A stretch of 37,156 bases of DNA from Lysobacteraceae bacterium (GTDB taxonomy: Bacteria; Pseudomonadota; Gammaproteobacteria; Xanthomonadales; Rhodanobacteraceae), in assembly GCA_028871555.1 (NCBI GenBank), contig JAGWNA010000027.1:1-37156 (forward strand), written 5' to 3'. A program made the translations under genes and the position numbers. The first letter of the stretch is position 1; every line of letters starts with the position of its first letter. The notes beneath the pieces are model-generated. The model saw only the letters and a list, made by a program, of their open reading frames with translations. It made no database searches and was not told where the DNA came from. Of this stretch, positions 10,359 through 18,449 are shown piece by piece.

Positions 10359-12818
10359 TCAGAAGCGGTAAGTGATCTTGCCGTACCAGTAGCGGCCGTT
10401 GAAGCCGAACGGCGACAGCGAGGAGTACTGCAACCCGTCGGGCCGGTCTTCGTACTGGTTGTTGTACGAAGCCTTGGTCGGGTACACGTTGGTGACGTTG
10501 TCGGCACCCACGGTGAAGGTCCAGTCGTTCCAGTTGTAGCTCGTGGCCAGATCCAGCAGCCAGCGGGCGGCGAACGTCTGGTCCTGCGAGGCATCCGGCA
10601 GGTCGCCCAGCCGGGTGATTGCCCCGTACCGCGTCACGTTGGCATGCACGTCGAAATTGCGGAACAGCCAGTCGCCGGCCACCACGAACTTGGTGCGCGG
10701 CGTGGCGTCGGTAAGCAGGCCCTGGCTGTCACGGCCGAATGCGGGCGTGCTCACTTCCAGGATCTTGGTGTGGTTGTAGTTGCCGCTGACCGTGAGGTTC
10801 AGCTTGCCGAAGCTGGCCAGATCCATGCGGTAATTGCCGATCAGGTCCACGCCGCGGGTGCGCGTGGTGCCGGCATTGACGAAGAACTGGGCGCCGCCGA
10901 CTTCGCCGTTGGCCACCGTCGGGGTGACGGCAAGCTGGTCGGTGTACAGGATCTGGTGCCAGATGCGGATCTGGTACATGTCCAGCGTGGCATTGAAGTC
11001 ATTGGTCGGCTGCCACACCGCACCCAGGCTGTAGTTGCTGGATTTCTCCGGCCGCAGCGGCTTGGCGCCGAGGGCAATGGCGACCGGCGAGGACGTGCGG
11101 AAGGTGCCCACCTGGGTCAATACGCCGCCCTGCAGCAGGGTCACCACGGACTGGTAGTTCTGCTGGGCCAGCGAAGGCGCACGGAAGCCGTTGGACACCG
11201 TGCCGCGCAGGGCGAAGGTGTCGGTGAGCTGGTAGCGCGCCGAGATCTTGCCCGAGCGGGTCGAGCCGGCGTCGCTGTAATTCTCGTAGCGCGCGGCCAC
11301 ACCGGCGGAGAGCTTGTCGCTGATGTCGGTTTCCAGGTCCACATAGGCCGCATAGCTGTTGCGGCCGAAGTTGCCCGCCTCCGAAGGGGCAATGCCCGGA
11401 TAGACCTGCGAGCCGCCCGGGTAAGGCGTGCCCGACGGGTTGTCCGGCGTGGCCGAGCCGGGAATGATGGTGCTGGGATCGAAGAAATACGAAGCCGGCT
11501 CGCCGGCATTCATGACGTACCGCTCGTTGCGGTATTCGCTGCCGAACGCCAGGGTCACCGGGTTGGGCAGGAAGCCCCAGTTGAATTCCTTGTTGATGTC
11601 CAGGTTGACCACGCCCTGCTTGTTGCGGAACACGCCGGCGTGGAAATAGGTCGGCGAATAACCCGTTGTGCGGTACAGGTTGGTGTTGATGCTGTTCTGG
11701 ATGTCGAACGTCAGGATGTTCTCGCCGTAGTCGGCCGAGAGATCCCAGTGCCAGCCGCCGGAGGTCTGGCCCTTGATGCCGAGCAGGGCGGCATAGTCGT
11801 TGCTGTGGTTGACGATCTGCGGCAGGAAGCCGTTCGGATAGACCTCCTGCACGTTGCGGGTCTGGAACCAGCGGCGCCAGTAGCCGTTGGAGGTGACGTC
11901 GCGGCGGCCGGCGTTGAGGTAGCCGTAAAGTTCCATGTCGGGCGTCAGCGTATAGCCGAAATTGATCAGGGCCTGCTTCGTCACCACGGCCGGGTCGCCA
12001 TAGCGCTCGTAGGGGATCGTGCTGATGGTGGGCGCGATGGTGGTGGAGATGTCCGTGTTCGTCGCGCGCTGGGTGTTCATCGCGTTCTGGTAGTTCCACG
12101 CCAGCCGCGCCCAGCCGGGCGTCTTGCCGTTGGAGTCGGCGTTGCCCAGGTTGATGCCCACCGAGCCCTGGATGCCGTTCTGGGCGCCGTCGCCCTTGTC
12201 CATGATGCCGCCGTTGGCGGTGATTTCGTTGTTGCCTTTCGCGGCGCCGTGCTTGAGCACCACGTTGATCACGCCGGCGATGGCATCGGAGCCGTACTGC
12301 GCGGCCGCGCCGTCGCGCAGCACCTCGATATGGTCGATCGCCGAGATCGGGATGGTGGCAAGGTCCACCGGGGCCGAGCCGCGTCCCACCGTGGTGTTGA
12401 GATAGTTCACCAGCGCGCTGGTGTGGTAGCGCTTGCCGTCGACCAGCACCAGGACGTCGTCGGGCGACAGGCCGCGCAAGGTGGCCGGACGGATCGCGTC
12501 TTCGCCATCGTTGATGGCCGGGCGGGGGAAATCGAGCGAAGGCAGCAGGCTGTTCAGTGCGCTGCCCAGGTCGGTGCCACCGCTGGCATTGATGTCCGCC
12601 GGGGTCAGCACATCGATCGGGGAGAGCGATTCGGCCACGGTACGGTCGCTGGCGCGGGTACCGGTGACAATCACTTGTTGCAGTTGCTTGGCATCCTTGC
12701 TGTTGGGCGGCGGCGTGGCGTCATCCGCCAGTGCGGTGGTTGCCGCCAGCGCCAGGCTCATGCCCAGCAAGGGCACCAGGGCGGCAGCCAGCGGGCGCCG
12801 CAAGAATTGTTCACTCAT
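10359..12818 (-). CDS. TonB-dependent outer-membrane receptor
   Basis: This 819-residue active transporter of the outer membrane is energised by TonB-ExbBD. It has a signal peptide (cleavage likely after Ala31, TALA/DD), a TonB box QQVIVTGTR (about 47-55), a plug domain (RGLSPDDVLVLVDGKRYHTSALVN, IEVLRDGAAAQYGSDAIAGVINVVLK), a long beta-barrel with alternating aromatic strands, and a C-terminal Phe in YWYGKITYRF, as outer-membrane proteins require. A good Shine-Dalgarno GGGGA (12829-12825) precedes the ATG. The substrate is not readable: no siderophore, vitamin or glycan gene is adjacent, and the GRGSAPVDLATIP plug type is common in xanthomonads and alphaproteobacteria for varied ligands. Confidence 0.95.
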   Translation of the reverse strand: MSEQFLRRPLAAALVPLLGMSLALAATTALADDATPPPNSKDAKQLQQVIVTGTRASDRTVAESLSPIDVLTPADINASGGTDLGSALNSLLPSLDFPRPAINDGEDAIRPATLRGLSPDDVLVLVDGKRYHTSALVNYLNTTVGRGSAPVDLATIPISAIDHIEVLRDGAAAQYGSDAIAGVINVVLKHGAAKGNNEITANGGIMDKGDGAQNGIQGSVGINLGNADSNGKTPGWARLAWNYQNAMNTQRATNTDISTTIAPTISTIPYERYGDPAVVTKQALINFGYTLTPDMELYGYLNAGRRDVTSNGYWRRWFQTRNVQEVYPNGFLPQIVNHSNDYAALLGIKGQTSGGWHWDLSADYGENILTFDIQNSINTNLYRTTGYSPTYFHAGVFRNKQGVVNLDINKEFNWGFLPNPVTLAFGSEYRNERYVMNAGEPASYFFDPSTIIPGSATPDNPSGTPYPGGSQVYPGIAPSEAGNFGRNSYAAYVDLETDISDKLSAGVAARYENYSDAGSTRSGKISARYQLTDTFALRGTVSNGFRAPSLAQQNYQSVVTLLQGGVLTQVGTFRTSSPVAIALGAKPLRPEKSSNYSLGAVWQPTNDFNATLDMYQIRIWHQILYTDQLAVTPTVANGEVGGAQFFVNAGTTRTRGVDLIGNYRMDLASFGKLNLTVSGNYNHTKILEVSTPAFGRDSQGLLTDATPRTKFVVAGDWLFRNFDVHANVTRYGAITRLGDLPDASQDQTFAARWLLDLATSYNWNDWTFTVGADNVTNVYPTKASYNNQYEDRPDGLQYSSLSPFGFNGRYWYGKITYRF

Positions 12819-13340
12819 GAATTTTCCCCAATTCAGTCAATGGACTAACGCAAAATGAAGTTATTGGTTTATTTGAAAGTCGCGTCCCAGCAGCAAGATC
12901 ACAGGATGTCCATCAATTTCATCCTGCGACAATTTGACCCTATTTGAATTGGTGCTTCGCGTCAACTTGGCGACATGTGGTCGACATGGTTTTGTCATCG
13001 AGTCCGGTCAGTGCGTGCAAGCAATTGATACAAATGAAACAATTTATCCGTTTTCCACATCCGCCGTTATTTCTTGCGGCGCACAATCATGGTCGCGGCG
13101 ATGGCTCCGCTTCCTCGTTCGCAGGGTTCGCCCGCCCGGTACTTCTGACCGGTCGTTCGGGGCGGGATGAGAGCGGGTGGTTTCCGCTGCCGCCGAGGCG
13201 GCTTTGCGGGGCCGGATGGCCCGGGCCGAGCCGTTGCCATGGCTTGCCGCTGATCCGCCGGCGTTGCTTGAAATCCGCAAGGCAGACGCCATACTCGACG
13301 GCATCGATGGCGCCCCGATGCGCCCGGGAAGAGTCCGCTG
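12819..13340. other. 522-nt divergent intergenic region, AT-rich on the receptor side
   Basis: This separates the TonB receptor (minus) from the zinc-ribbon gene (plus). About 12830-13080 is much richer in A+T than the flanks and holds a plausible minus-strand promoter; the rest is GC-rich. No RNA gene, riboswitch fold or convincing small gene is recognisable. Confidence 0.6.
12937..12965 (-). promoter_or_regulatory. Candidate sigma-70 promoter of the TonB receptor
   Basis: On the minus strand TTGACG (12965-12960) is followed after 17 nt by TAGGGT (12942-12937). The -35 box is good (5/6) and the -10 box is weak (3/6). It would give a leader of roughly 110 nt before the receptor ATG. Confidence 0.35.
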
Positions 13341-13676
13341 ATGCCGATCTATGCCTTTACATGCCGTGCCTGTGGCCACGCCTTCGACCGCCTCCAGAAG
13401 TTGTCCGACCCGGACCCGTCCTGTTGCCCCGCATGCGGCAAACCCGGGCCGAGCCGGCAATTGACTGCGCCCTCGTTCCGTCTCGCCGGCAGCGGCTGGT
13501 ACGAGACCGACTTCAAGAAGGATGGCGACAAGAAACGCAATCTTGCGGGTGAGACGGGCAATACCTCCGGTGCCGACAGTGGTGCCGCGGCGGCTCCCGC
13601 CGCCACGACTGCCGTTCCCGCTCCTGCGGTGGCGGGCGCGGCCGCGGCGCGAGCGCCGGCTGCCGGCAACGACTGA
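13341..13676 (+). CDS. FmdB-family zinc-ribbon protein
   Basis: This 111-residue protein starts MPIYAFTCRACGHAFDRLQK. Two CxxC knuckles (Cys8/Cys11 and Cys29/Cys32) form the zinc ribbon of the FmdB/putative regulatory protein family, whose function is not established. Residues from about 75 to the end are low-complexity Ala/Pro/Gly, as in many homologues. A good Shine-Dalgarno GGAAGAG (13327-13333) lies 7 nt before the ATG. Its place directly upstream of aspS is conserved in many gammaproteobacteria (established observation), so the two are probably in one unit, although the 214-nt gap allows a separate aspS promoter. Confidence 0.88.
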   Translation: MPIYAFTCRACGHAFDRLQKLSDPDPSCCPACGKPGPSRQLTAPSFRLAGSGWYETDFKKDGDKKRNLAGETGNTSGADSGAAAAPAATTAVPAPAVAGAAAARAPAAGND

Positions 13677-13826
13677 TTGCCATCGCGGCCCCGCCGCCGG
13701 CGGTGCCGGGGCAACCTCGCGAAGCCGGCATATGGGCGGCGCCCCGCTTGCGGCGGCGGTGCTAACATTCGCGTCTTTTCCCGGCTCGCTGCCGGGCTTT
13801 GCCGGTCGAGTCGAATTTGCCGACTG

Positions 13827-13849
13827 CCCGGCCTGAAGTCCGACAGGCC
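13827..13849 (-). repeat. Dispersed palindromic element, copy D (aspS leader)
   Basis: On the minus strand GGCCTGTCGGAC is followed by TTCAGGCCGGG. The first 12 nt are identical to the copy upstream of ruvC. Internal pairing CGGCCTG (13829-13835) with CAGGCCG (13844-13850) gives a 7-bp hairpin about 40 nt before the aspS start. Confidence 0.5.
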
Positions 13850-13890
13850 GCAAACCTCAAGCCGCCTCGCGGCCCGGAGTTCCTTTTCGT

Positions 13891-15663
13891 ATGCGCACGC
13901 ATTACTGCGGTCTTGTCGATGAGTCGCTGGTCGGCCAGACCGTTTCCTTGTGCGGCTGGATCAATACCATCCGTCTGCAGAGCCACGTGGCCTTCATCGA
14001 CCTGCGTGATCACGAAGGCCTGGCGCAGGTGGTGATCGAGCGGGACAACGCCGCGGCATTCGCGATGGCCGGGGAGGTCGGCAACGAATACTGCCTGCGT
14101 GTCACCGGCACGCTGCGCAAGCGCCTGTCGATCAATGACAAGCTGAAGACCGGCATGGTCGAACTGGTCGCCGACACGGTGCAGATCCTCAACGCGGCGA
14201 AGGATCTGCCGTTCGCGCTGCACGAGAATCCGAACGAGGAGATGCGCCTGACCTACCGCTACCTCGACCTGCGCCGGCCGCAGATGCAGCAGATGATGCG
14301 CAAGCGCGTCAGGCTGGTGCAGGCGCTGCGCCGGTATCTCGATGCCCGCGGTTTCCAGGACATCGAGACGCCGATCCTGACCAAGGCCACGCCGGAGGGT
14401 GCGCGCGACTATCTGGTGCCCAGCCGCGTGCATCCGGGGCAGTTCTATGCGCTGCCGCAGTCGCCGCAGCTGTTCAAGCAGATCCTGATGATGGCCGGCT
14501 TCGACCGCTACTACCAGATCGCGCGCTGTTTCCGCGACGAGGACCTGCGTGCCGACCGCCAGCCGGAATTCACCCAGCTCGATCTCGAGTTCGCGTTCGT
14601 CGAAGAGCGCGACGTGCAGGATTTCGTCGAGGAGCTGATCCGCCATGTGTTCCGGGAAGTGCAGGGCGTCGAACTGGATGCGGCCTTCCCGCGCATGACC
14701 TGGACCGAGGCGATGCGCCGCTTCGGTTCGGACAAGCCCGACCTGCGCATCGCACTGGAGCTGGTCGACATCGCCGAGGCGGTGAGGCATGTGGAGTTCA
14801 AGGTGTTCTCCGGGCCGGCCAATGATGCGCAGGGCCGGGTTGCCGCGCTGCGCGTGCCCGGCGGCAGCACGCTCAGCCGCAAGGAGATCGACGTGCTGAC
14901 CGAGTACGTCGGCCGTTACGGCGCCAAGGGGCTGGCGTGGCTGCGCATCGACGATCTGGCGAAGGGGCGCGAGGGTATCCATTCGCCGGTGGCGAAGTTT
15001 CTCGATGATCCGGCGCTGGAGGGCATCCTCAAGGCCACCGATGCACAGACCGGCGACATGCTGTTCTTCGGTGCGGGCGCGTGGAAGACGGTCACCGATT
15101 TCATGGGCGCCCTGCGCCTGAAGGTGGGCAAGGATCGCGACCTGGTGGAGAACCGCTGGGCGCCGCTGTGGGTCACCGATTTCCCGATGTTCGAGTACGA
15201 CGCCGAGGCGCAGCGTTACGTCGCCCTGCATCACCCGTTCACCGCGCCGAAGGTGGACGACGCCGCGCAGCTGCGTGCCGATCCGCACAATGCGGTGAGC
15301 CGCGGCTACGACATGGTGTTGAACGGCAACGAGATCGGCGGCGGTTCGATCCGTATCCATCGGCCGGAAATGCAGAGCACGGTGTTCGATCTGCTCGGCA
15401 TTGGCGCCGAGGAGGCAGAAGCGAAGTTCGGTTTCCTGCTCAAGGCGCTGAAGTTCGGCGCGCCGCCGCATGGCGGCCTGGCCTTCGGCATCGACCGCAT
15501 CGCCGCGCTGCTGGCCGGCACCGAGTCGATCCGCGACGTGATCGCGTTCCCCAAGACCACCAGCGCGCAGGACCTGATGACCGACGCCCCCTCGGCAGTT
15601 GCCGCGGCACAGCTGCGGGAGCTCCACGTGCAGGGGCTGCCCGGTACCGCCGCCGATGACTGA
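13891..15663 (+). CDS. aspS: Aspartyl-tRNA synthetase
   Basis: This 590-residue bacterial-type AspRS charges tRNA-Asp with aspartate. Parts in order are an N-terminal OB-fold anticodon-binding domain (1-110), class II motif 1, motif 2 ([20 protein letters not shown]), the inserted GAD domain (about 290-420) and motif 3 ([16 protein letters not shown]). The ATG at 13891 has CGGAG about 11 nt upstream. The OB-fold loop where many AspRSs read RRRDHGG or RRRDLGS reads NTIRLQSH here (residues 24-32). Because of that change it cannot be decided by eye whether the enzyme is discriminating or also charges tRNA-Asn. No gatCAB genes are in the window. Confidence 0.97.
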   Translation: MRTHYCGLVDESLVGQTVSLCGWINTIRLQSHVAFIDLRDHEGLAQVVIERDNAAAFAMAGEVGNEYCLRVTGTLRKRLSINDKLKTGMVELVADTVQILNAAKDLPFALHENPNEEMRLTYRYLDLRRPQMQQMMRKRVRLVQALRRYLDARGFQDIETPILTKATPEGARDYLVPSRVHPGQFYALPQSPQLFKQILMMAGFDRYYQIARCFRDEDLRADRQPEFTQLDLEFAFVEERDVQDFVEELIRHVFREVQGVELDAAFPRMTWTEAMRRFGSDKPDLRIALELVDIAEAVRHVEFKVFSGPANDAQGRVAALRVPGGSTLSRKEIDVLTEYVGRYGAKGLAWLRIDDLAKGREGIHSPVAKFLDDPALEGILKATDAQTGDMLFFGAGAWKTVTDFMGALRLKVGKDRDLVENRWAPLWVTDFPMFEYDAEAQRYVALHHPFTAPKVDDAAQLRADPHNAVSRGYDMVLNGNEIGGGSIRIHRPEMQSTVFDLLGIGAEEAEAKFGFLLKALKFGAPPHGGLAFGIDRIAALLAGTESIRDVIAFPKTTSAQDLMTDAPSAVAAAQLRELHVQGLPGTAADD

Positions 15664-15719
15664 GCCGGCACGGCTGGTGCCGGAGAGCCCTTCACGCTGC
15701 ATCAGGCATCATCCGCGCC

Positions 15720-16355
15720 ATGTCTGAGCATGTGATCCTGCTGCACGGCCTGTGGATGCGTGGCTTCGCGTTGGCGCTGCTGCACCGGCGCTTGATCGAA
15801 GCGGGTTTTCGCGTTCACCGGTTCGACTACATGAGTGTGGCGGCGACCCAGCAGAGCATCCTCGACCGGTTGCGGGCGCGCATGACCGGGCTGGCGGCGG
15901 AAGCCGATGCGGTGCATCTGGTTGGCCACAGCCTCGGCGGCCTGCTGGCGCTGCGCGCTTGCCTCGATGCCGACGGATTGCCGCCGGGGCGCATTGTCTG
16001 CCTCGGCTCGCCGCTGACGGGCAGCGCGGCGGCGCGCGGCTTCGCCGGATGGGGTCGCGGCAGCGAAGTCCTGCTGGGCCACAACCATGAGTTGCTGCGG
16101 CAGGGTCTGGCGCGCTGGGACGGGCCGCGCGAAGTGGGCATGATCGCCGGCCGCATGCCGTTGGGCCTGGGCGCCGTGCTGGGCCATTTCGAAGGCGAGC
16201 ATGACGGCACCGTGGCGGTCGAGGAGACCCGGCTGCCGGGTCTGGCCGACCATTGCGTGGTCGAGGCGAACCACACCGGCCTGCTGTTTTCGGTCGAGGC
16301 GGCGCACCAGGTGGCAGCGTTCCTCCACGAAGGCCGCTTCGAGCGCCACCCGTAG
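15720..16355 (+). CDS. Alpha/beta hydrolase, small lipase/esterase-like
   Basis: This 211-residue cytoplasmic alpha/beta-hydrolase has no signal peptide. The oxyanion segment LLHGLWM comes first, then the nucleophile elbow VGHSLGG with Ser71, Asp162 in EHDGTVAVEE and His185 in EANHTGLLF; together these form a complete Ser-Asp-His triad. The fold resembles triacylglycerol-lipase/PGAP1-like proteins seen in Xanthomonadales and Pseudomonas. The substrate is unknown. It lies between aspS and yebC on the same strand with a 56-nt gap after aspS, so co-transcription is plausible. Confidence 0.85.
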   Translation: MSEHVILLHGLWMRGFALALLHRRLIEAGFRVHRFDYMSVAATQQSILDRLRARMTGLAAEADAVHLVGHSLGGLLALRACLDADGLPPGRIVCLGSPLTGSAAARGFAGWGRGSEVLLGHNHELLRQGLARWDGPREVGMIAGRMPLGLGAVLGHFEGEHDGTVAVEETRLPGLADHCVVEANHTGLLFSVEAAHQVAAFLHEGRFERHP

Positions 16356-16415
16356 CCTGCAAGCGGGCGCCACAAAAAAGCGGGAGGCGTTTCCCGGCGC
16401 ACGTGCCGATTGGAG

Positions 16416-16421
16416 TAAAAT
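16416..16421 (+). promoter_or_regulatory. Possible -10 element for yebC-ruvCA
   Basis: TAAAAT (5/6 to the -10 consensus) lies 38 nt before the yebC start. A TTATAA (16435-16440) nearby is a second candidate, with TTGGAG 19 nt upstream. No strong -35 box supports either. Confidence 0.35.
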
Positions 16422-16458
16422 CGCCGGCTTGTCCTTATAACGTGCAGGTTTGCCAGTC

Positions 16459-17199
16459 ATGGGTAGAGGCCCGTCCATCGAAGGTCGCAAGAATGCCGAA
16501 GACGCCAAGCGCGCCAAGGTGTTCACCAAACTGATTCGCGAGATCACCGTGGCGACCCGGTCCGGCGTCGCCGATCCGGCCGCGAATCCGCGGCTGCGTT
16601 CCGCGGTGGAAAAGGCGTTGTCGGCCAACATGACCCGCGACACCATCGATCGCGCGATCAAGCGCGGTTCCGGCGCCGACGGCGGCGCCGACATGCAGGA
16701 GCTGCGCTACGAAGGCTACGGCCCGGCCGGTGTCGCGCTGATCATCGACTGCGTCACCGACAATCCGGTGCGCACCGTCGCCGACGTGCGCCACGCCTTG
16801 ACCAAGCATGGCGGCAACCTCGGTACCAGCGGCTCGGTGGCGTTCCAGTTCAACCGCTGCGGCGAGCTGGTGTTCGATACGGCCGGCGACGCGGCGCTGG
16901 AGGAAAAAATCCTCGAGGCTGCACTGGAGGCCGGCGCCGACGATGTGGTGAACGAGGCGGGCGAGAGCAGCGTGCTGTGCACGCCGGAAAACTTTGATGC
17001 GCTGAGCCGGACGCTGGCCGAGGCCGGCCTCAGGCCCTCGCGAGCCGAGGTGGTGATGCGGCCGGCGAACCGCACGGCGATTCCTGCCGAGGCACAGGAA
17101 ACCCTGCTCGATCTGATCGACTGGCTGGAAGAACTCGACGACGTGCATGAGATCTATCACAACGCCGCGCTGCCGGCCGCGACCCATTCGCAAGCCTAG
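16459..17199 (+). CDS. yebC: YebC/PmpR-family protein (TACO1-like)
   Basis: This 246-residue member of the YebC family begins MGRGPSIEGRKNAEDAKRAK, the conserved start. GSVAFQFNRCGELVF and DVHEIYHNA are also typical. Family members have been described as DNA-binding regulators (PmpR) and, more recently, as translation factors that relieve ribosome pausing, related to mitochondrial TACO1. The ATG at 16459 is chosen over a TTG at 16450. It sits upstream of ruvC, as in most gammaproteobacteria. Confidence 0.95.
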   Translation: MGRGPSIEGRKNAEDAKRAKVFTKLIREITVATRSGVADPAANPRLRSAVEKALSANMTRDTIDRAIKRGSGADGGADMQELRYEGYGPAGVALIIDCVTDNPVRTVADVRHALTKHGGNLGTSGSVAFQFNRCGELVFDTAGDAALEEKILEAALEAGADDVVNEAGESSVLCTPENFDALSRTLAEAGLRPSRAEVVMRPANRTAIPAEAQETLLDLIDWLEELDDVHEIYHNAALPAATHSQA

Positions 17200-17202
17200 G
17201 GG

Positions 17203-17302
17203 CCTGTCGGACTCTGGCCGGCCGGGCTGCAGATCCGCCTCGACCGCCAAAGCCCGACCGGCTCCCGGCCACGCGCGTGCGCCGGCCGGATCGCCCGACA
17301 GG
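17203..17302. repeat. 100-nt inverted-repeat element upstream of ruvC (copies B and C)
   Basis: CCTGTCGG (17203-17210) and its reverse complement CCGACAGG (17295-17302) bound a GC-rich element that fills nearly the whole yebC-ruvC gap. The left half continues TGGCCGGCCGGGC, and the right half read on the minus strand continues GGCGATCCGGCCGGCGC. The centre contains CCAAAGCCCGACCGGCT, found again at 29761-29777. It is probably a small non-autonomous palindromic element. Confidence 0.6.
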
Positions 17303-17319
17303 TTCCCGGGTTGCGCGCC

Positions 17320-17841
17320 ATGACCCGGATCATCGGCATCGACCCGGGCAGCCAGCGTACCGGCGTGGGCATCATCGACGTCGACGGCGCCGGCAAGCTC
17401 GTGCACGTCTTCCACGGCGCACTGGCGGTGGCTGGCGAAGCCACCTTCCCATTGCGCCTGAAGCGCATCTTTGACGAGCTGTGTGGCATCATCGCCGCGC
17501 ATCGGCCGACCGAGTGCGGGATCGAGCGCGTATTCATGGCGCGCAATCCCGACTCCGCGCTGAAGTTGGGGCAGGCACGAGGCGCCGCAATCTGCGCGGT
17601 GGTCAGTCAGGGGATCGTGGTGCATGAATACGCGGCAACGGAAGTGAAGCAGTCGGTCGTGGGCAGTGGCCGCAGCGACAAGACCCAGGTACAGCACATG
17701 ATCGGCATCCTGCTCGGCCTGAAGGGGCCGCTGCAGGCCGATGCGGCGGATGCGCTGGCGATCGCGGTGACCCATGCACATACCCGTGCCAGCCTGGACC
17801 GGGTCGGCATCCCGCGCACGGCGTGGAGGCGTCGCCGATGA
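17320..17841 (+). CDS. ruvC: Holliday-junction resolvase RuvC
   Basis: RuvC cuts Holliday junctions made during recombinational repair. It is 173 residues, as expected. The catalytic acidic residues are visible: Asp8 in [12 protein letters not shown], Glu69 in [11 protein letters not shown], and Asp141 and Asp144 in [15 protein letters not shown]. The ATG at 17320 is chosen over a TTG at 17311. The stop overlaps the ruvA start as ATGA, so the two are translationally coupled. Confidence 0.97.
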   Translation: MTRIIGIDPGSQRTGVGIIDVDGAGKLVHVFHGALAVAGEATFPLRLKRIFDELCGIIAAHRPTECGIERVFMARNPDSALKLGQARGAAICAVVSQGIVVHEYAATEVKQSVVGSGRSDKTQVQHMIGILLGLKGPLQADAADALAIAVTHAHTRASLDRVGIPRTAWRRRR

Positions 17842-18434
17842 TCGGCCGGCTGCGTGGCACCCTGATTTCCCGGCAACCACCCCGGCTGCTGATCGAGGTT
17901 GGTGGCGTCGGTTACGAACTCGAAGCGCCGATGTCGACGATCTACGACCTGCCGGGCGTGGGCAAGGAGGTGACCCTGCTCACCCATTACGCGGTGAAGG
18001 AAGACAGCGTGGCGCTGTACGGGTTTCTGCACGAGGCCGAGCGCGCGCTGTTCCGCAACCTGCTCAAGGTCGGCGGGATCGGTGCGAAGATCGCGCTGGC
18101 GGTGCTTTCCGGTGCCTCCGTCAGCGACTTCGCGCGGTTGGTGCAGACCGGCGACGTAGTTGCATTGACCCGTATCCCCGGCATCGGCAAGAAGACCGCC
18201 GAACGCATCGTGGTGGAACTGCGCGATCGGCTGGACGCGCCGGGGGCGAGCCTTCCCGGCCCCCTCGCGCACGGCGGTGCGCCGCTCGATCCGGCCGGCG
18301 AGGCCACGGTGGCCCTGCTGCAGCTCGGGTACAAGCCGGCCGAGGTGACGCGGTTGGTGCAGAAAGTCGCCGCCGGCGGCGACAACGCCGAAGCCATCAT
18401 CCGCAAGGCGCTGCGCGCTGCGCTCGGCGGCTAG
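17838..18434 (+). CDS. ruvA: Holliday-junction DNA-binding protein RuvA
   Basis: RuvA binds four-way junctions and loads the RuvB motor. The 198-residue protein begins [10 protein letters not shown] with the OB-fold domain, then two helix-hairpin-helix motifs (about 72-91, [17 protein letters not shown]; about 111-127, [15 protein letters not shown]), and a C-terminal RuvB-contacting domain ([16 protein letters not shown]). It overlaps ruvC by 4 nt. Its partner ruvB lies 4 kb downstream, separated by two kup genes. Confidence 0.97.
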   Translation: MIGRLRGTLISRQPPRLLIEVGGVGYELEAPMSTIYDLPGVGKEVTLLTHYAVKEDSVALYGFLHEAERALFRNLLKVGGIGAKIALAVLSGASVSDFARLVQTGDVVALTRIPGIGKKTAERIVVELRDRLDAPGASLPGPLAHGGAPLDPAGEATVALLQLGYKPAEVTRLVQKVAAGGDNAEAIIRKALRAALGG

Positions 18435-18449
18435 GCCGCCAGGATTGTC

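Noticed and set aside
10041..12848. A 935-codon plus-strand open frame opposite the TonB receptor.
   Set aside because: The receptor on the minus strand has a signal peptide, TonB box, plug and barrel; the plus frame is its complement and has no ribosome site.
12944..13552. A 202-codon plus-strand frame across the zinc-ribbon gene.
   Set aside because: It overlaps the clear FmdB-type gene in a different frame, and its sequence is composition-driven.
13827..13850. Hairpin in the aspS leader, considered as a T-box or attenuator.
   Set aside because: It is too small, lacks T-box motifs, has no T-run, and matches the dispersed palindromic element instead.
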